Positions 1-6,353 of a stretch of DNA of 15,241 nt are shown here, piece by piece. A model generated the notes under the pieces. The model had not been told where the DNA came from. It did not search any database and was given only the letters and a program-made list of their open reading frames with translations. Positions within the stretch are counted from its first letter, which is position 1, and the number at the start of each line of letters is the position of its first letter. The stretch is from JBOFGK01 sp051649085 (GTDB taxonomy: Bacteria; Bacillota_I; Bacilli_A; UBA3375): positions 1-15,241 of the forward strand of contig JBOFGK010000016.1 in NCBI GenBank assembly GCA_051649085.1, read 5' to 3'. Both the position numbers and the translations under genes were made by a program.

Positions 1-32
1 TCTTCTTTCATATTTAAAACTACCTTTCTCAT
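1..32 (-). CDS. N-terminus of a probable IS transposase (partial, runs off the left edge)
   Basis: On the minus strand an ATG at 32-30 follows GGAG (41-38) with 5 nt spacing. It opens a frame MRKVVLNMKE that leaves the window at base 1. The start context is good, but only ten residues are visible. The KVVLNMKE beginning resembles, from memory, the N-terminus of an ISNCY/IS1202-like transposase family common in Bacillota. This is recollection, not a search result. The AT-rich repeats just upstream (93-137) and the TGTCAA end at 170 fit an IS terminus. It could instead be the start of an unrelated gene. Confidence 0.4.
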   Translation of the reverse strand, partial: MRKVVLNMKE

Positions 33-92
33 ATGTTCTCCATTCTAATTATAATTACCTTAATTATACATTAGTTTGGGAGTGGTTGGGAC

Positions 93-137
93 ATTATTAC
101 TTTTGTTACAATAAGATATTATCACTTTTGTTTGATA
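93..137. repeat. Two imperfect tandem repeats, each with inverted ends
   Basis: Copy 1 (93-114) and copy 2 (117-137) share the pattern ATTAT-x-ACTTTTGTT-x-ATAA. Copy 2 has a perfect 6-bp inverted repeat, TTATCA/TGATAA, and copy 1 has TTATT/AATAA. They lie between the putative transposase start and the presumed IS end, which suggests transposase-binding sites. An operator for the outward promoter at 165-193 is the alternative. Confidence 0.5.
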
Positions 138-164
138 AAAACCAATTAAAAGTTTACATTTTAA

Positions 165-193
165 TTGACATTTCATAATTTATTTGTTATGAT
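165..193 (+). promoter_or_regulatory. Strong sigma-A type promoter candidate
   Basis: TTGACA (165-170) and TATGAT (188-193) are separated by 17 bp, and TGT directly before the -10 gives an extended -10. Predicted transcription begins near 200 on the plus strand and would meet the terminator at 254-284. If the IS boundary at 170 is right, the -35 box is IS-derived and the -10 lies in flanking DNA, making a hybrid promoter. Confidence 0.55.
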
Positions 194-199
194 TAAATT

Positions 200-284
200 G
201 TAGCTTACATTTGTGTTAGCTACCAGAAGTGTTATCTTCTTATACTTTCGTTTAACCTACACATATGTGTAGGTTTTTTCTTTT
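200..284 (+). ncRNA. Possible small RNA, about 85 nt with three hairpins
   Basis: Between the promoter at 165-193 and the terminator at 254-284 there is no reading frame with a ribosome binding site, yet the RNA can fold into consecutive hairpins. Hairpin 1 pairs GTAGCT (200-205) with AGCTAC (218-223), with an inner ACA/TGT helix. Hairpin 2 pairs AGAAG (225-229) with CTTCT (236-240). Hairpin 3 is the terminator. I do not recognise a known family: SRP-RNA, 6S and tmRNA hallmarks are absent. It could instead be a short attenuated transcript left after an IS insertion. Confidence 0.35.
254..284 (+). terminator. Rho-independent terminator
   Basis: AACCTACAC (254-262) pairs perfectly with GTGTAGGTT (267-275) around the loop ATAT, followed by TTTTCTTTT. 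It ends the short transcript predicted from the promoter at 165-193, or an older unit interrupted by the IS. Confidence 0.75.
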
Positions 285-313
285 GTAAATTTATTATTTA
301 CTTATTAATTTAC

Positions 314-352
314 AAAAATTAGTCGCTAATATCTAACTAGCGACTAATTTTT
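314..352. terminator. Bidirectional terminator after the CoADR-rhodanese operon
   Basis: AAAAATTAGTCGCTA (314-328) and its exact complement (338-352) form a 15-bp stem with a 9-nt loop. The A/T ends give a U-run in both directions. On the minus strand it lies about 40 nt past the stop of the last rhodanese gene, so it should end the operon starting near 2680. The plus-strand version could back up the terminator at 254-284. Confidence 0.8.
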
Positions 353-390
353 ATTTAATATCTTTTTTCACTTAATATATATGCTTTACC

Positions 391-681
391 CTAATAACTC
401 ATTATTCCATCTTTTACATTTACAACTTTGAAGCCTTTTTTCTCTAGTTCTTGACTGACGCGTAAACTACGCATCCCTGATGCACAAATAATATAATATG
501 TATGATTTTTTTCTAAGTATTTTTCAGGGGCAACGAATAATTTTGACATTGTAATATTTGTCGTACCTGGAATTTTCTTCATCAATCGTTCTAAAAAAGA
601 ACGAACATCAATCACATCTTTAGCTTCAATTTTTGCTGCTTCTATTTCTGTTTTAAGTACTTTTGCATTTATTTGCTTCAT
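391..681 (-). CDS. Small single-domain rhodanese (sulfurtransferase), distal copy
   Basis: A 96-residue cytoplasmic protein with one rhodanese domain and no signal peptide. The active-site loop is CASGMRS with the persulfide-carrying Cys at residue 66, matching the CxxGxR pattern of GlpE/PspE-like sulfurtransferases. VIDVR at 23-27 is the usual early rhodanese motif. The stretch after it (SFLERLMKKIPGTTNI) has lost the usual EEY/H residues seen in the neighbouring copy, so this paralog has diverged. The start has an excellent AAGGAG 7-8 nt upstream. It is third in a minus-strand operon with the rhodanese at 696-989 and the CoADR-rhodanese fusion at 992-2656, and a strong terminator follows. 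The likely role is relaying sulfane sulfur to or from the CoA-disulfide reductase. The substrate is unknown. Confidence 0.88.
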   Translation of the reverse strand: MKQINAKVLKTEIEAAKIEAKDVIDVRSFLERLMKKIPGTTNITMSKLFVAPEKYLEKNHTYYIICASGMRSLRVSQELEKKGFKVVNVKDGIMSY

Positions 682-695
682 TTTACACTCCTTAA

Positions 696-989
696 TTAAC
701 GATAACTTGAGATACCGCCTTCAACGTTTATAACTGTATAACCATGCTCCATTAATAAACCTGTCGTTTGAAAGCTACGCATCCCTGATGCACACATTAT
801 ATAATAAGTTTGATTAGTTTTTAAATATTTAGCAGGATCCATTAATAGTTCATCCATATCTATATGTGTCAATCCATCAACATGATACTGATTCCACTCA
901 CCACTTGTACGAATATCGATTACATTTTGTGGATTTATTTGTCCACTTTCTATGTCTTTCTTCAAAAAACTTGCTTTTATGTTTTGCAT
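696..989 (-). CDS. Small single-domain rhodanese (sulfurtransferase), proximal copy
   Basis: A 97-residue cytoplasmic single rhodanese domain. It has VIDIR at 23-27, the conserved EW/H/G region at 31-39, and the catalytic loop CASGMRS with Cys66. It is clearly a paralog of the protein at 391-681: both have a TYYI-x-CASGMRS core and end in VxNVxxGIxSY. The start codon lies 2 nt past the stop of the CoADR-rhodanese gene, and its GAGG ribosome binding site is inside that gene's last codons, so the two are probably translationally coupled. Sulfane-sulfur transfer in partnership with the reductase is inferred from the family and operon. The donor and acceptor cannot be read from sequence. Confidence 0.9.
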   Translation of the reverse strand: MQNIKASFLKKDIESGQINPQNVIDIRTSGEWNQYHVDGLTHIDMDELLMDPAKYLKTNQTYYIMCASGMRSFQTTGLLMEHGYTVINVEGGISSYR

Positions 990-991
990 TT

Positions 992-2656
992 TTAACCTCT
1001 TTCAATAATTGATTTATATTCTTTATTTAATGCACACTGATCTTGATCATACATTTCAATGAAATCAAAACCACCTGCTACATTTACGGCTTCAAAGCCA
1101 TTTTGTATTAACATTTTCGTCATATTATATGATCGCTGTCCACTTTTACAATGAACATAAACTTTTTTTGATCTATCTAATTCATCAAGACGGCTTCTAA
1201 GTTCACTCATTGGAATATTTTGAACACCTTTTACACGTTCTTGACGATTCTCCATCACTTCTCTTACATCAATAATTTGTGCATTTTGGTTCAACAGTTC
1301 ATTTAGCTCTGTAAAATTAATTTGTTCGTATTCACCATTGGCTAAATTTGATGCAATATAACCAATTTTATTGACAACATCTTTTCCTGTAGAATACGTT
1401 GGTGCATAACAAAGCTCTAGATCTTGTAATTGATCAATTGTAATTCCTAGTTTAATTCCCGTTGCAATTACATCAATCCGCTTATCACTTGCACCTTTAC
1501 TAATCGCTTGTGCCCCAAGTACTTTTCTTGTATCTTCATCAAAAATAACCTTTATATACACAGGTGTTGCACCAGGCATTATTCCTACTCGATCAGTTGG
1601 AGCTGCGAGTGCAAACTTCGCATTATAACCGTTTGCTTTCGCCTGACTCATGTTTAATCCAGTCATTGCAATATTTAAATCAAAAATCTTCACAATACTA
1701 CTTCCAATATACGTTGTTTCATTAACTTTTAATTGTCCAAGAACATCTGCAATTAGTCTACCCTGCTTATTAGCAGGCCCTGCAAGTGCTAATGGTTGAA
1801 TTTCATTCGTAAGCATATTCTTAACTAGAATTGCATCACCACCTGCGTGAATATTTGCAAAGTTTGTTTGATAATTTTCATCAACAACTATATATCCACG
1901 ATCAGTTAATTCAATTCCTGAATCTTTCAAGAACTTTGTTGCAGGGACAACTCCAATACATAAAATGAAATAATCAGCGTAAATTCTAGTTCCATCACCT
2001 AAAACAACTTGCCCTTCTTCAAAATATTCAACCTTTTTTCCAATGTGTAAATCTACGCCATTTTTTCGAAGTTCATTGTGTCCAAATCCTGACATTTCTT
2101 GATCAAGTGGACGAATTAAATAATCAGCACCGTCAATTAAACTTGTTTTGATTCCACGTAATGTTAAATTTTCTGCCGCTTCAATTCCAATAAACCCACC
2201 ACCAATTACACAAACACGCTTAATCGCTTTCGACTCTAGTGCATTAACAATTCGTTCAACATCAACTACTGTTTTAAGCGTTGAATACTCAATTAAATCT
2301 ATACCCTTAATCGGCGGAACTAATGGATCTGTTCCTGGTGCAATTACTAATTGATCATACTCAAGCTCTGATGTTCCATTAATAATAACCTTATTTTCTG
2401 TTGGCTTTACTTGAGTAACTTTTGAATTAGTTCTCGCAATAATATTGTATTGTTTCATAAATTTAACTGGATCCATTAAAATTAAATCCGAACTATTTTT
2501 TATTTCAGAACTTAAATGATATGGCAAACCACAATTAGAAAATGAAACATGTGGACCTTGTTCTAAAATCATAATTTCTGCTTCTTCATTTAATCGACGA
2601 TATCTTGCAGCAACACTTGCTCCAGTTGCTACTCCACCTATAATTACTATACGCAT
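992..2656 (-). CDS. CoA-disulfide/persulfide reductase with C-terminal rhodanese domain (CoADR-RHD)
   Basis: A 554-residue FAD-dependent pyridine nucleotide-disulfide oxidoreductase of the CoADR/Npsr type. The N-terminus MRIVIIGGVATGAS is the FAD Rossmann motif. SFSNCGLPY holds the single redox-active Cys42, which in this family forms a mixed disulfide with CoA. VCVIGGGFIG near 150 is the NAD(P)H fold, followed by the dimerisation domain with APTYSTGKD. A rhodanese domain fills the last ~100 residues, with CKSGQRS at about 503-509. The length matches the known Bacillus CoADR-RHD architecture. The family reduces CoA disulfide, CoA persulfide or polysulfide in the cytoplasm. The start at 2656 has AAGGAG 7 nt upstream; an upstream in-frame ATG at 2680 has no such site. 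It is first in an operon with two rhodaneses, with an extended -10 promoter overlapped by a palindrome (2691-2714). Confidence 0.93.
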   Translation of the reverse strand: MRIVIIGGVATGASVAARYRRLNEEAEIMILEQGPHVSFSNCGLPYHLSSEIKNSSDLILMDPVKFMKQYNIIARTNSKVTQVKPTENKVIINGTSELEYDQLVIAPGTDPLVPPIKGIDLIEYSTLKTVVDVERIVNALESKAIKRVCVIGGGFIGIEAAENLTLRGIKTSLIDGADYLIRPLDQEMSGFGHNELRKNGVDLHIGKKVEYFEEGQVVLGDGTRIYADYFILCIGVVPATKFLKDSGIELTDRGYIVVDENYQTNFANIHAGGDAILVKNMLTNEIQPLALAGPANKQGRLIADVLGQLKVNETTYIGSSIVKIFDLNIAMTGLNMSQAKANGYNAKFALAAPTDRVGIMPGATPVYIKVIFDEDTRKVLGAQAISKGASDKRIDVIATGIKLGITIDQLQDLELCYAPTYSTGKDVVNKIGYIASNLANGEYEQINFTELNELLNQNAQIIDVREVMENRQERVKGVQNIPMSELRSRLDELDRSKKVYVHCKSGQRSYNMTKMLIQNGFEAVNVAGGFDFIEMYDQDQCALNKEYKSIIERG

Positions 2657-2684
2657 TTTTTCTCTCCTTTTTAAATACACCTAT

Positions 2685-2693
2685 ATTATAACA
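2685..2693 (-). promoter_or_regulatory. Extended -10 promoter of the CoADR-rhodanese operon
   Basis: On the minus strand TGTTATAAT (2693-2685) matches the extended -10 consensus TGnTATAAT. No good -35 box lies 16-18 bp upstream, which is tolerated for extended -10 promoters. The palindrome at 2691-2714 fills the -35/spacer region, so bound repressor would block it. Confidence 0.55.
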
Positions 2694-2714
2694 CATGAAT
2701 TTATATTCATGTGT
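2691..2714. promoter_or_regulatory. Perfect palindromic operator candidate (site 1)
   Basis: ACACATGAAT (2691-2700) and ATTCATGTGT (2705-2714) form a perfect 10-bp inverted repeat around TTAT. It overlaps the upstream part of the minus-strand promoter. A related site is at 2767-2790, matching at 19 of 24 positions. The divergent ArsR-family gene starts at 2847, so its product is the natural candidate ligand. Confidence 0.65.
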
Positions 2715-2766
2715 ATATCTGCGTAATATTTTATTTTCGAAAACTTGTTAAATCAACAACATTCCA

Positions 2767-2790
2767 AAATATGAATTTAAATGCATGTAT
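2767..2790. promoter_or_regulatory. Second operator candidate (site 2)
   Basis: This is a degenerate copy of the 2691-2714 palindrome with the shared core ATGAATTTA-x-AT-x-CATGT. It lies just upstream of the predicted -35 (2800-2805) of the ArsR-family gene, so it may serve autoregulation. The two sites are 76 bp apart centre to centre. Confidence 0.5.
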
Positions 2791-2799
2791 GCATAAGAT

Positions 2800-2828
2800 T
2801 TGATTTTTCCCCAAAAACATGTTAGAAT
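2800..2828 (+). promoter_or_regulatory. Promoter of the ArsR-family gene
   Basis: TTGATT (2800-2805) and TAGAAT (2823-2828) are separated by 17 bp. Predicted +1 is near 2835, giving a very short leader that starts at or just before the AAGGAG at 2836-2841. The short leader makes the exact +1 uncertain. Confidence 0.5.
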
Positions 2829-2846
2829 AATTATGAAGGAGTACAA

Positions 2847-3209
2847 ATGGTTAGTGACTATTTACGAATACTAGGGGATGAAAAACGTGGTCGAATCATT
2901 ATGGTTTTAGCTTATTGTCCTCTAAATGCACAAGAAATCAGTGAAGTCACTGAGATCGAACAAACAAATTTATCTAAGCATTTAAAGAAGTTAATTGATG
3001 CAGAAATAATTAATTTTGTTAAAGAAGGAAAATTTAAATACTACTTTGTGAATCGTGATTTTATAAACAAATATAAATTCATTAAAGAAATTTTAGCTGA
3101 ATACCGCAAAGAATGTATAGAAAAAAAGGGACCTGAACGTGTAAATGAATGTGTGTGCGAAGAAAAAATTAAAGAAAGACAAAAATTTTTCGATAATTTA
3201 ATAATCTAG
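2847..3209 (+). CDS. ArsR-family transcriptional regulator, likely thiol/persulfide-responsive
   Basis: A 120-residue winged-helix protein. LRILGDEKRGRIIMVL (about 6-21) is the first ArsR helix pair, and the recognition helix is in EQTNLSKHLKKLIDAEII (38-55), followed by the wing KEGKFKYYFVN. AAGGAG lies 5 nt before the ATG. Four cysteines stand out: Cys24 at the end of helix 2, then Cys90, Cys102 and Cys104 in the C-terminal helix region. A Cys in the N-terminal part with another in the last helix is how SqrR/BigR-type regulators sense persulfides. Metal sensing through the Cys cluster is the alternative. It is divergent from the CoADR-rhodanese operon with two related palindromes between, and probably represses both. 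It ends inside a terminator. Confidence 0.88.
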   Translation: MVSDYLRILGDEKRGRIIMVLAYCPLNAQEISEVTEIEQTNLSKHLKKLIDAEIINFVKEGKFKYYFVNRDFINKYKFIKEILAEYRKECIEKKGPERVNECVCEEKIKERQKFFDNLII

Positions 3210-3233
3210 AAGCTAGCTTCTAGATTTTTTTTT
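3205..3233 (+). terminator. Terminator overlapping the ArsR-family stop codon
   Basis: TCTAGAAG (3205-3212) pairs with CTTCTAGA (3217-3224), followed by nine T (3225-3233). The TAG stop at 3207-3209 is part of the 5' arm. Read on the minus strand the hairpin is followed only by TTATTAAATT, so it is a weak terminator for the converging 822-residue gene. No better one is visible for that gene. Confidence 0.8.
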
Positions 3234-3279
3234 ATCTTTAATTATCTCAGTATAACTTTTTCTCTTAAAAATTCAAAAT

Positions 3280-5748
3280 TTAAATAAACAATGTTAAATC
3301 TGCATTGTCTGATTCACCAATATATTTGGCAACACCAGCATACTCAATTCCATCAATAAGTTCTTCTTCTTTAATTCCCATTAAATCCATACTCATTGTA
3401 CATGCAATGAATTTAACCCCTGCAGCTTGAGCCGTTTGCATAAGTGTCGGTAAATCATCAACATTCTTTTCATTCATTCGGCTTTTAATCATTTGTGTTC
3501 CCATTCCACCAAAATTCATCTTCGATAAGCTTAATTTAGTTGCACCCTTGGGCATCATAAAACCAAACGTTTTTTCAAATAATGACTTTTCAACCGTAAT
3601 ATTTTCCGTTTTACGAAGCATGTTCAGACCCCAAAACGTAAAGAAAACCGTCATCTGTTTACCCATTGCTTGAGCACCCTGGGCGATAATCATCGCTCCT
3701 AGCGCTTTATCTAAATCACCTGAAAACATTACAATTGTCCCTTTATCTTCAGCTACTTTTGAAGTATTCAAACGATCTAATCCAACACCATTTGCTTCAT
3801 TTTTTTTCTGAATAACTGCAACAAACGTTCCATTCTTTAATTGCTCAAATTGTAAAAGTTGATGTCCTTGTTTTTGGCACCAAGCGCCAATATCGTGTTT
3901 AAATCCCGCATCTGATACTGTAACTTTAAGCGTTCCTCCATCTACTATTTCATTAATCGCCTTATATGTTTCCATAATCGGACCCGGACATTGTAATCCT
4001 GTCAAATCAAGTTCTTTTGTTAGGTCAGTAATTTCGACCTTTATTGTTTCACATCTAGATTCTTTCACATTATTTAAATCATGTTCATAACAAGCGTTTT
4101 TTTCTACACAACTGAATGTTCGATAGCCACCTGTTAAATTATAAACATTTGTGTAGCCCATCTCTTTTAAGATACAGCTTGCAAGATAACCTCGTTGACC
4201 TACTTGACAATATAAGTAAATTGGTTTTGCTTTATCAACTGGTAATTGATCAATATTTGTACGTAAACTGTCCAAATCAATATTAATTGCACTATCAATT
4301 GCACCCAACTCGAATTCCAATTTTGTTCGGACATCTATTACTAACTCTTTGCGTTTAATTATCTCTTCAATCTCAGATACTTTAAACGTCTTGGCAACTT
4401 TATCCACAACATTACTTGCGACATAACCAGCTATATTTACAGGGTCTTTAGCTGACGAATATGGCGGCGCATAGGCTAGCTCTAAATCTTGTAAATCAAA
4501 GACTGTCATTTTAGCTTTTATTGCTGTTGCAATTGCATCAATTCTTTTTTCCACACCATTAACACCAACAACTTGTGCGCCATACACTAATCCTGATTTA
4601 CAATTAAAAAGTAATTTAATCGATAAATTGGTACTACCTGGATAATAGCCAGCATGACTTGACCGATGGACAATAATTGAATCAAAATCAATTTGCCTTG
4701 CTTTTAAAACTCGTTCATTTATCCCGACTGTTGCAGCAGTTAAATTGAAAATTTTCAAAATACTTGTCCCAATCACTCCGCGATATTTTGCAACTTGACC
4801 ATGAATAACATCTGCAACAATTCTCGCTTGACGATTGGCAGGACCTGCCAGTGGAACCATAGTCGGTTGATCAAAAATAAAATCATTTGTCTCAATTACA
4901 TCTCCAATTGCATAAATATCTTGTCTACTTGTTTCTAGCTGATCATTAACTTTAATTCCACCACGCTCATTTATTTTAATTCCAGCTGTTTGTGCAAGCT
5001 TCGAATTTGGAACAACACCGATTGCTAAAATGATTAAATCAGCACTTAGTACTTGCTCATCAGCAAAAATAACTTGATTTTCTTTAATATCAACAATTTC
5101 TTTTTCAAGTAATAACTCACATCCATTTGCCTTTAATTCCAATTCAATTTCTGCTACCATTTCTGAATCAATTTGGCCTAGAACATGAGGAGCTCGATCA
5201 ACAAGCATCACTTTAATATCACGTTCAATTAAATTTTCTGCCATTTCAACACCAATAAATCCACCACCAATTACAATCGCAGTTTGAACTTTTTTTTCTT
5301 GGATATAATTATAGATTTTATCAGTATCCGGAATGTTTCTTAATGTAAATACATAATTATTTGTTTGTAAATCAAAGCTTGGAAATTTAGGCACAATTGG
5401 ATTAGCTCCAGGTGCAAGAATTAATTTATCAAATGTTTCCACATACTGTTCACCAGTTTGATGATTTAAAACCGTCACACAATTTTTCACTTGATCAATT
5501 GAAATAACTTCTGAAAAATTTCGAATATCTAAATTATATCTACTTGCCATTCCTTCAACTGTCTGCACAAGTAATTTGTCACGATCTGTTATTACTCCAC
5601 CAATATAATAGGGTAATCCACAATTGGCAAATGCGATGTACTCATCTTTTTCAAACATTATAATTTTATACTCTTCACTCAATCTTCTTAACCTCGCTGC
5701 AGCTGTTGCACCACCAGCAACTCCACCAACAATCAATACTTTTTTCAT
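3280..5748 (-). CDS. Four-domain sulfur-transfer fusion: CoADR-rhodanese-TusA-DsrE
   Basis: An 822-residue cytoplasmic fusion. Residues 1-445 are a CoADR/Npsr-type flavoprotein: FAD motif VGGVAGGATAAA, Cys43 in FANCGLPYY, NAD(P)H motif VIGGGFIGVE at 159-168, AYAPPYSSAKD at 425-435. Residues 455-550 are a rhodanese (IDVR 471-474, loop CQVGQRG with Cys514). Residues 578-648 are a TusA/SirA domain (LDLTGLQCPGP, Cys587). Residues 670-822 are a DsrE2-like domain with ACTMSMDLMG, Cys783. Each module keeps its sulfur-carrying Cys, suggesting persulfide relay within one chain, with the flavin domain reducing CoA persulfide or polysulfide. This arrangement is known in other Bacillota. TAGGAG lies 4-5 nt before the ATG, and 17 nt separate it from the upstream ArsR-family gene, so both share a promoter. 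The direction of sulfur flow is unknown. Confidence 0.92.
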   Translation of the reverse strand: MKKVLIVGGVAGGATAAARLRRLSEEYKIIMFEKDEYIAFANCGLPYYIGGVITDRDKLLVQTVEGMASRYNLDIRNFSEVISIDQVKNCVTVLNHQTGEQYVETFDKLILAPGANPIVPKFPSFDLQTNNYVFTLRNIPDTDKIYNYIQEKKVQTAIVIGGGFIGVEMAENLIERDIKVMLVDRAPHVLGQIDSEMVAEIELELKANGCELLLEKEIVDIKENQVIFADEQVLSADLIILAIGVVPNSKLAQTAGIKINERGGIKVNDQLETSRQDIYAIGDVIETNDFIFDQPTMVPLAGPANRQARIVADVIHGQVAKYRGVIGTSILKIFNLTAATVGINERVLKARQIDFDSIIVHRSSHAGYYPGSTNLSIKLLFNCKSGLVYGAQVVGVNGVEKRIDAIATAIKAKMTVFDLQDLELAYAPPYSSAKDPVNIAGYVASNVVDKVAKTFKVSEIEEIIKRKELVIDVRTKLEFELGAIDSAINIDLDSLRTNIDQLPVDKAKPIYLYCQVGQRGYLASCILKEMGYTNVYNLTGGYRTFSCVEKNACYEHDLNNVKESRCETIKVEITDLTKELDLTGLQCPGPIMETYKAINEIVDGGTLKVTVSDAGFKHDIGAWCQKQGHQLLQFEQLKNGTFVAVIQKKNEANGVGLDRLNTSKVAEDKGTIVMFSGDLDKALGAMIIAQGAQAMGKQMTVFFTFWGLNMLRKTENITVEKSLFEKTFGFMMPKGATKLSLSKMNFGGMGTQMIKSRMNEKNVDDLPTLMQTAQAAGVKFIACTMSMDLMGIKEEELIDGIEYAGVAKYIGESDNADLTLFI

Positions 5749-5765
5749 TCTACTCCTAATAATAT

Positions 5766-6080
5766 TTAATATTTTTTACTTATTCTTTGGACATCTACTT
5801 GACCTTGATCGGTCTTTTCAAAAGTTTGTAAAATCGGTTCTAAAATTAGACATTTCTCTACATACTCAGGATTAAGTTCGTAGATTACACTCTGCTTCTC
5901 ATTGCGTTTTATTAACAATCCTGATTCATACAACTTCTTCAAATGCTTTGAAACATTTGCTTGATTTAAAATTAGTGCTTCTTGTAGTTCATTAACTGAT
6001 AATTCTGTCCGATATAGTAAATTAATAATTCGAAGGCGACTTGGCTCACCTAACATTTTCAAAACTAAATAGATATCCAT
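5766..6080 (-). CDS. ArsR-family transcriptional regulator of the fusion operon
   Basis: A 104-residue winged-helix regulator. LKMLGEPSRLRIINLL (7-22) is the classic ArsR start, ELQEALILNQANVSKHLKKLYESGLL (31-56) holds the recognition helix, and the wing is RNEKQSVIYELN. AAAGGAG lies 5 nt before the ATG. It has a single cysteine (Cys77), so the CxC-type metal site of ArsR/SmtB and the two-Cys persulfide switch are both missing. The signal may be sensed differently from the other ArsR protein at 2847-3209. It is first in the unit with the 822-residue fusion. A palindrome (6107-6130) covers its -10 box, which implies autorepression and co-control of the fusion gene. Confidence 0.9.
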   Translation of the reverse strand: MDIYLVLKMLGEPSRLRIINLLYRTELSVNELQEALILNQANVSKHLKKLYESGLLIKRNEKQSVIYELNPEYVEKCLILEPILQTFEKTDQGQVDVQRISKKY

Positions 6081-6106
6081 TAGTACTCCTTTATATTCTT
6101 TTCCGG

Positions 6107-6130
6107 TTATATTACCAGATAGTTATATAA
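6107..6130. promoter_or_regulatory. Operator candidate for the second ArsR-family regulator
   Basis: TTATATTAC (6107-6115) and GTTATATAA (6122-6130) form a 9-bp inverted repeat with one mismatch and a 6-bp spacer. It covers the -10 box (6132-6127) and the predicted +1 of the minus-strand promoter. This is the usual place for an ArsR-type repressor. Its sequence differs from the 2691-2714 palindrome. Confidence 0.6.
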
Positions 6131-6155
6131 TATCAAATTTTTTCATTCTTGTCAA
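6127..6155 (-). promoter_or_regulatory. Promoter of the arsR-fusion operon
   Basis: On the minus strand TTGACA (6155-6150), a 17-bp spacer and TATTAT (6132-6127) give a near-consensus sigma-A promoter, with +1 near 6120. The leader to the ATG at 6080 is about 40 nt. Confidence 0.75.
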
Positions 6156-6161
6156 TTACTT

Positions 6162-6201
6162 AAAAAAATAGTAACAATACTTTTAAATGTATTATTACTA
6201 T
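6162..6201 (-). terminator. Terminator of the three-gene membrane-protein operon
   Basis: A 13-position stem with one mismatch (6189-6201 with 6168-6180) and an 8-nt loop is followed on the minus strand by TTTTTTT (6168-6162). It lies about 150 nt past the stop at 6354 and just upstream of the next promoter, so it insulates the two units. Confidence 0.75.
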
Positions 6202-6223
6202 CGATTTATTTATTAGCTCAAAA

Positions 6224-6331
6224 TTAGTTTGAATTTTGTAATACTTCGTATATCAGTTCTACATCTAACTCATCCAAACAAAATAAGCCATATGTAGCTT
6301 GCTGATTATTTTTATTTCCAATTCGGAAATA
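6224..6331 (-). pseudogene. Possible gene remnant: 35-codon open stretch without a start
   Basis: Between the end of the membrane-protein operon and its terminator, one minus-strand frame stays open for 35 codons and ends in TAA at 6224-6226. Its translation ends in QQATYGLFCLDELDVELIY followed by EVLQNSN, which looks like ordinary protein composition and not random AT-rich DNA. There is no ATG in frame and no ribosome binding site, and a stop precedes it. It may be the C-terminal remnant of a deleted gene, or chance. Confidence 0.25.
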
Positions 6332-6353
6332 TTAAATATCGAATTTTCCGCTT

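Larger units (their letters stand above)
1..170. mobile_element. Probable insertion-sequence end (one terminus only)
   Basis: This stretch holds the start of the putative transposase, about 60 bases of non-coding DNA, two imperfect tandem repeats (93-114 and 117-137) and the end TGTCAATTAAAATG read inward on the minus strand from 170. Subterminal repeats between a terminal TGT and a transposase start are typical of IS ends, where they bind the transposase. The other end and any target duplication are outside the window, so the boundary at 170 is inferred. Confidence 0.35.

Noticed and set aside
2701..2790. Long-range inverted repeat ATATTTT (2726-2732) with AAAATAT (2766-2772)
   Set aside because: Short AT-only arms are expected by chance in this composition.
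5624..5875. Plus-strand open frame across the junction of the ArsR-family gene and the fusion gene
   Set aside because: Hydrophobic shadow composition; it overlaps two strongly supported genes and their ribosome binding site.
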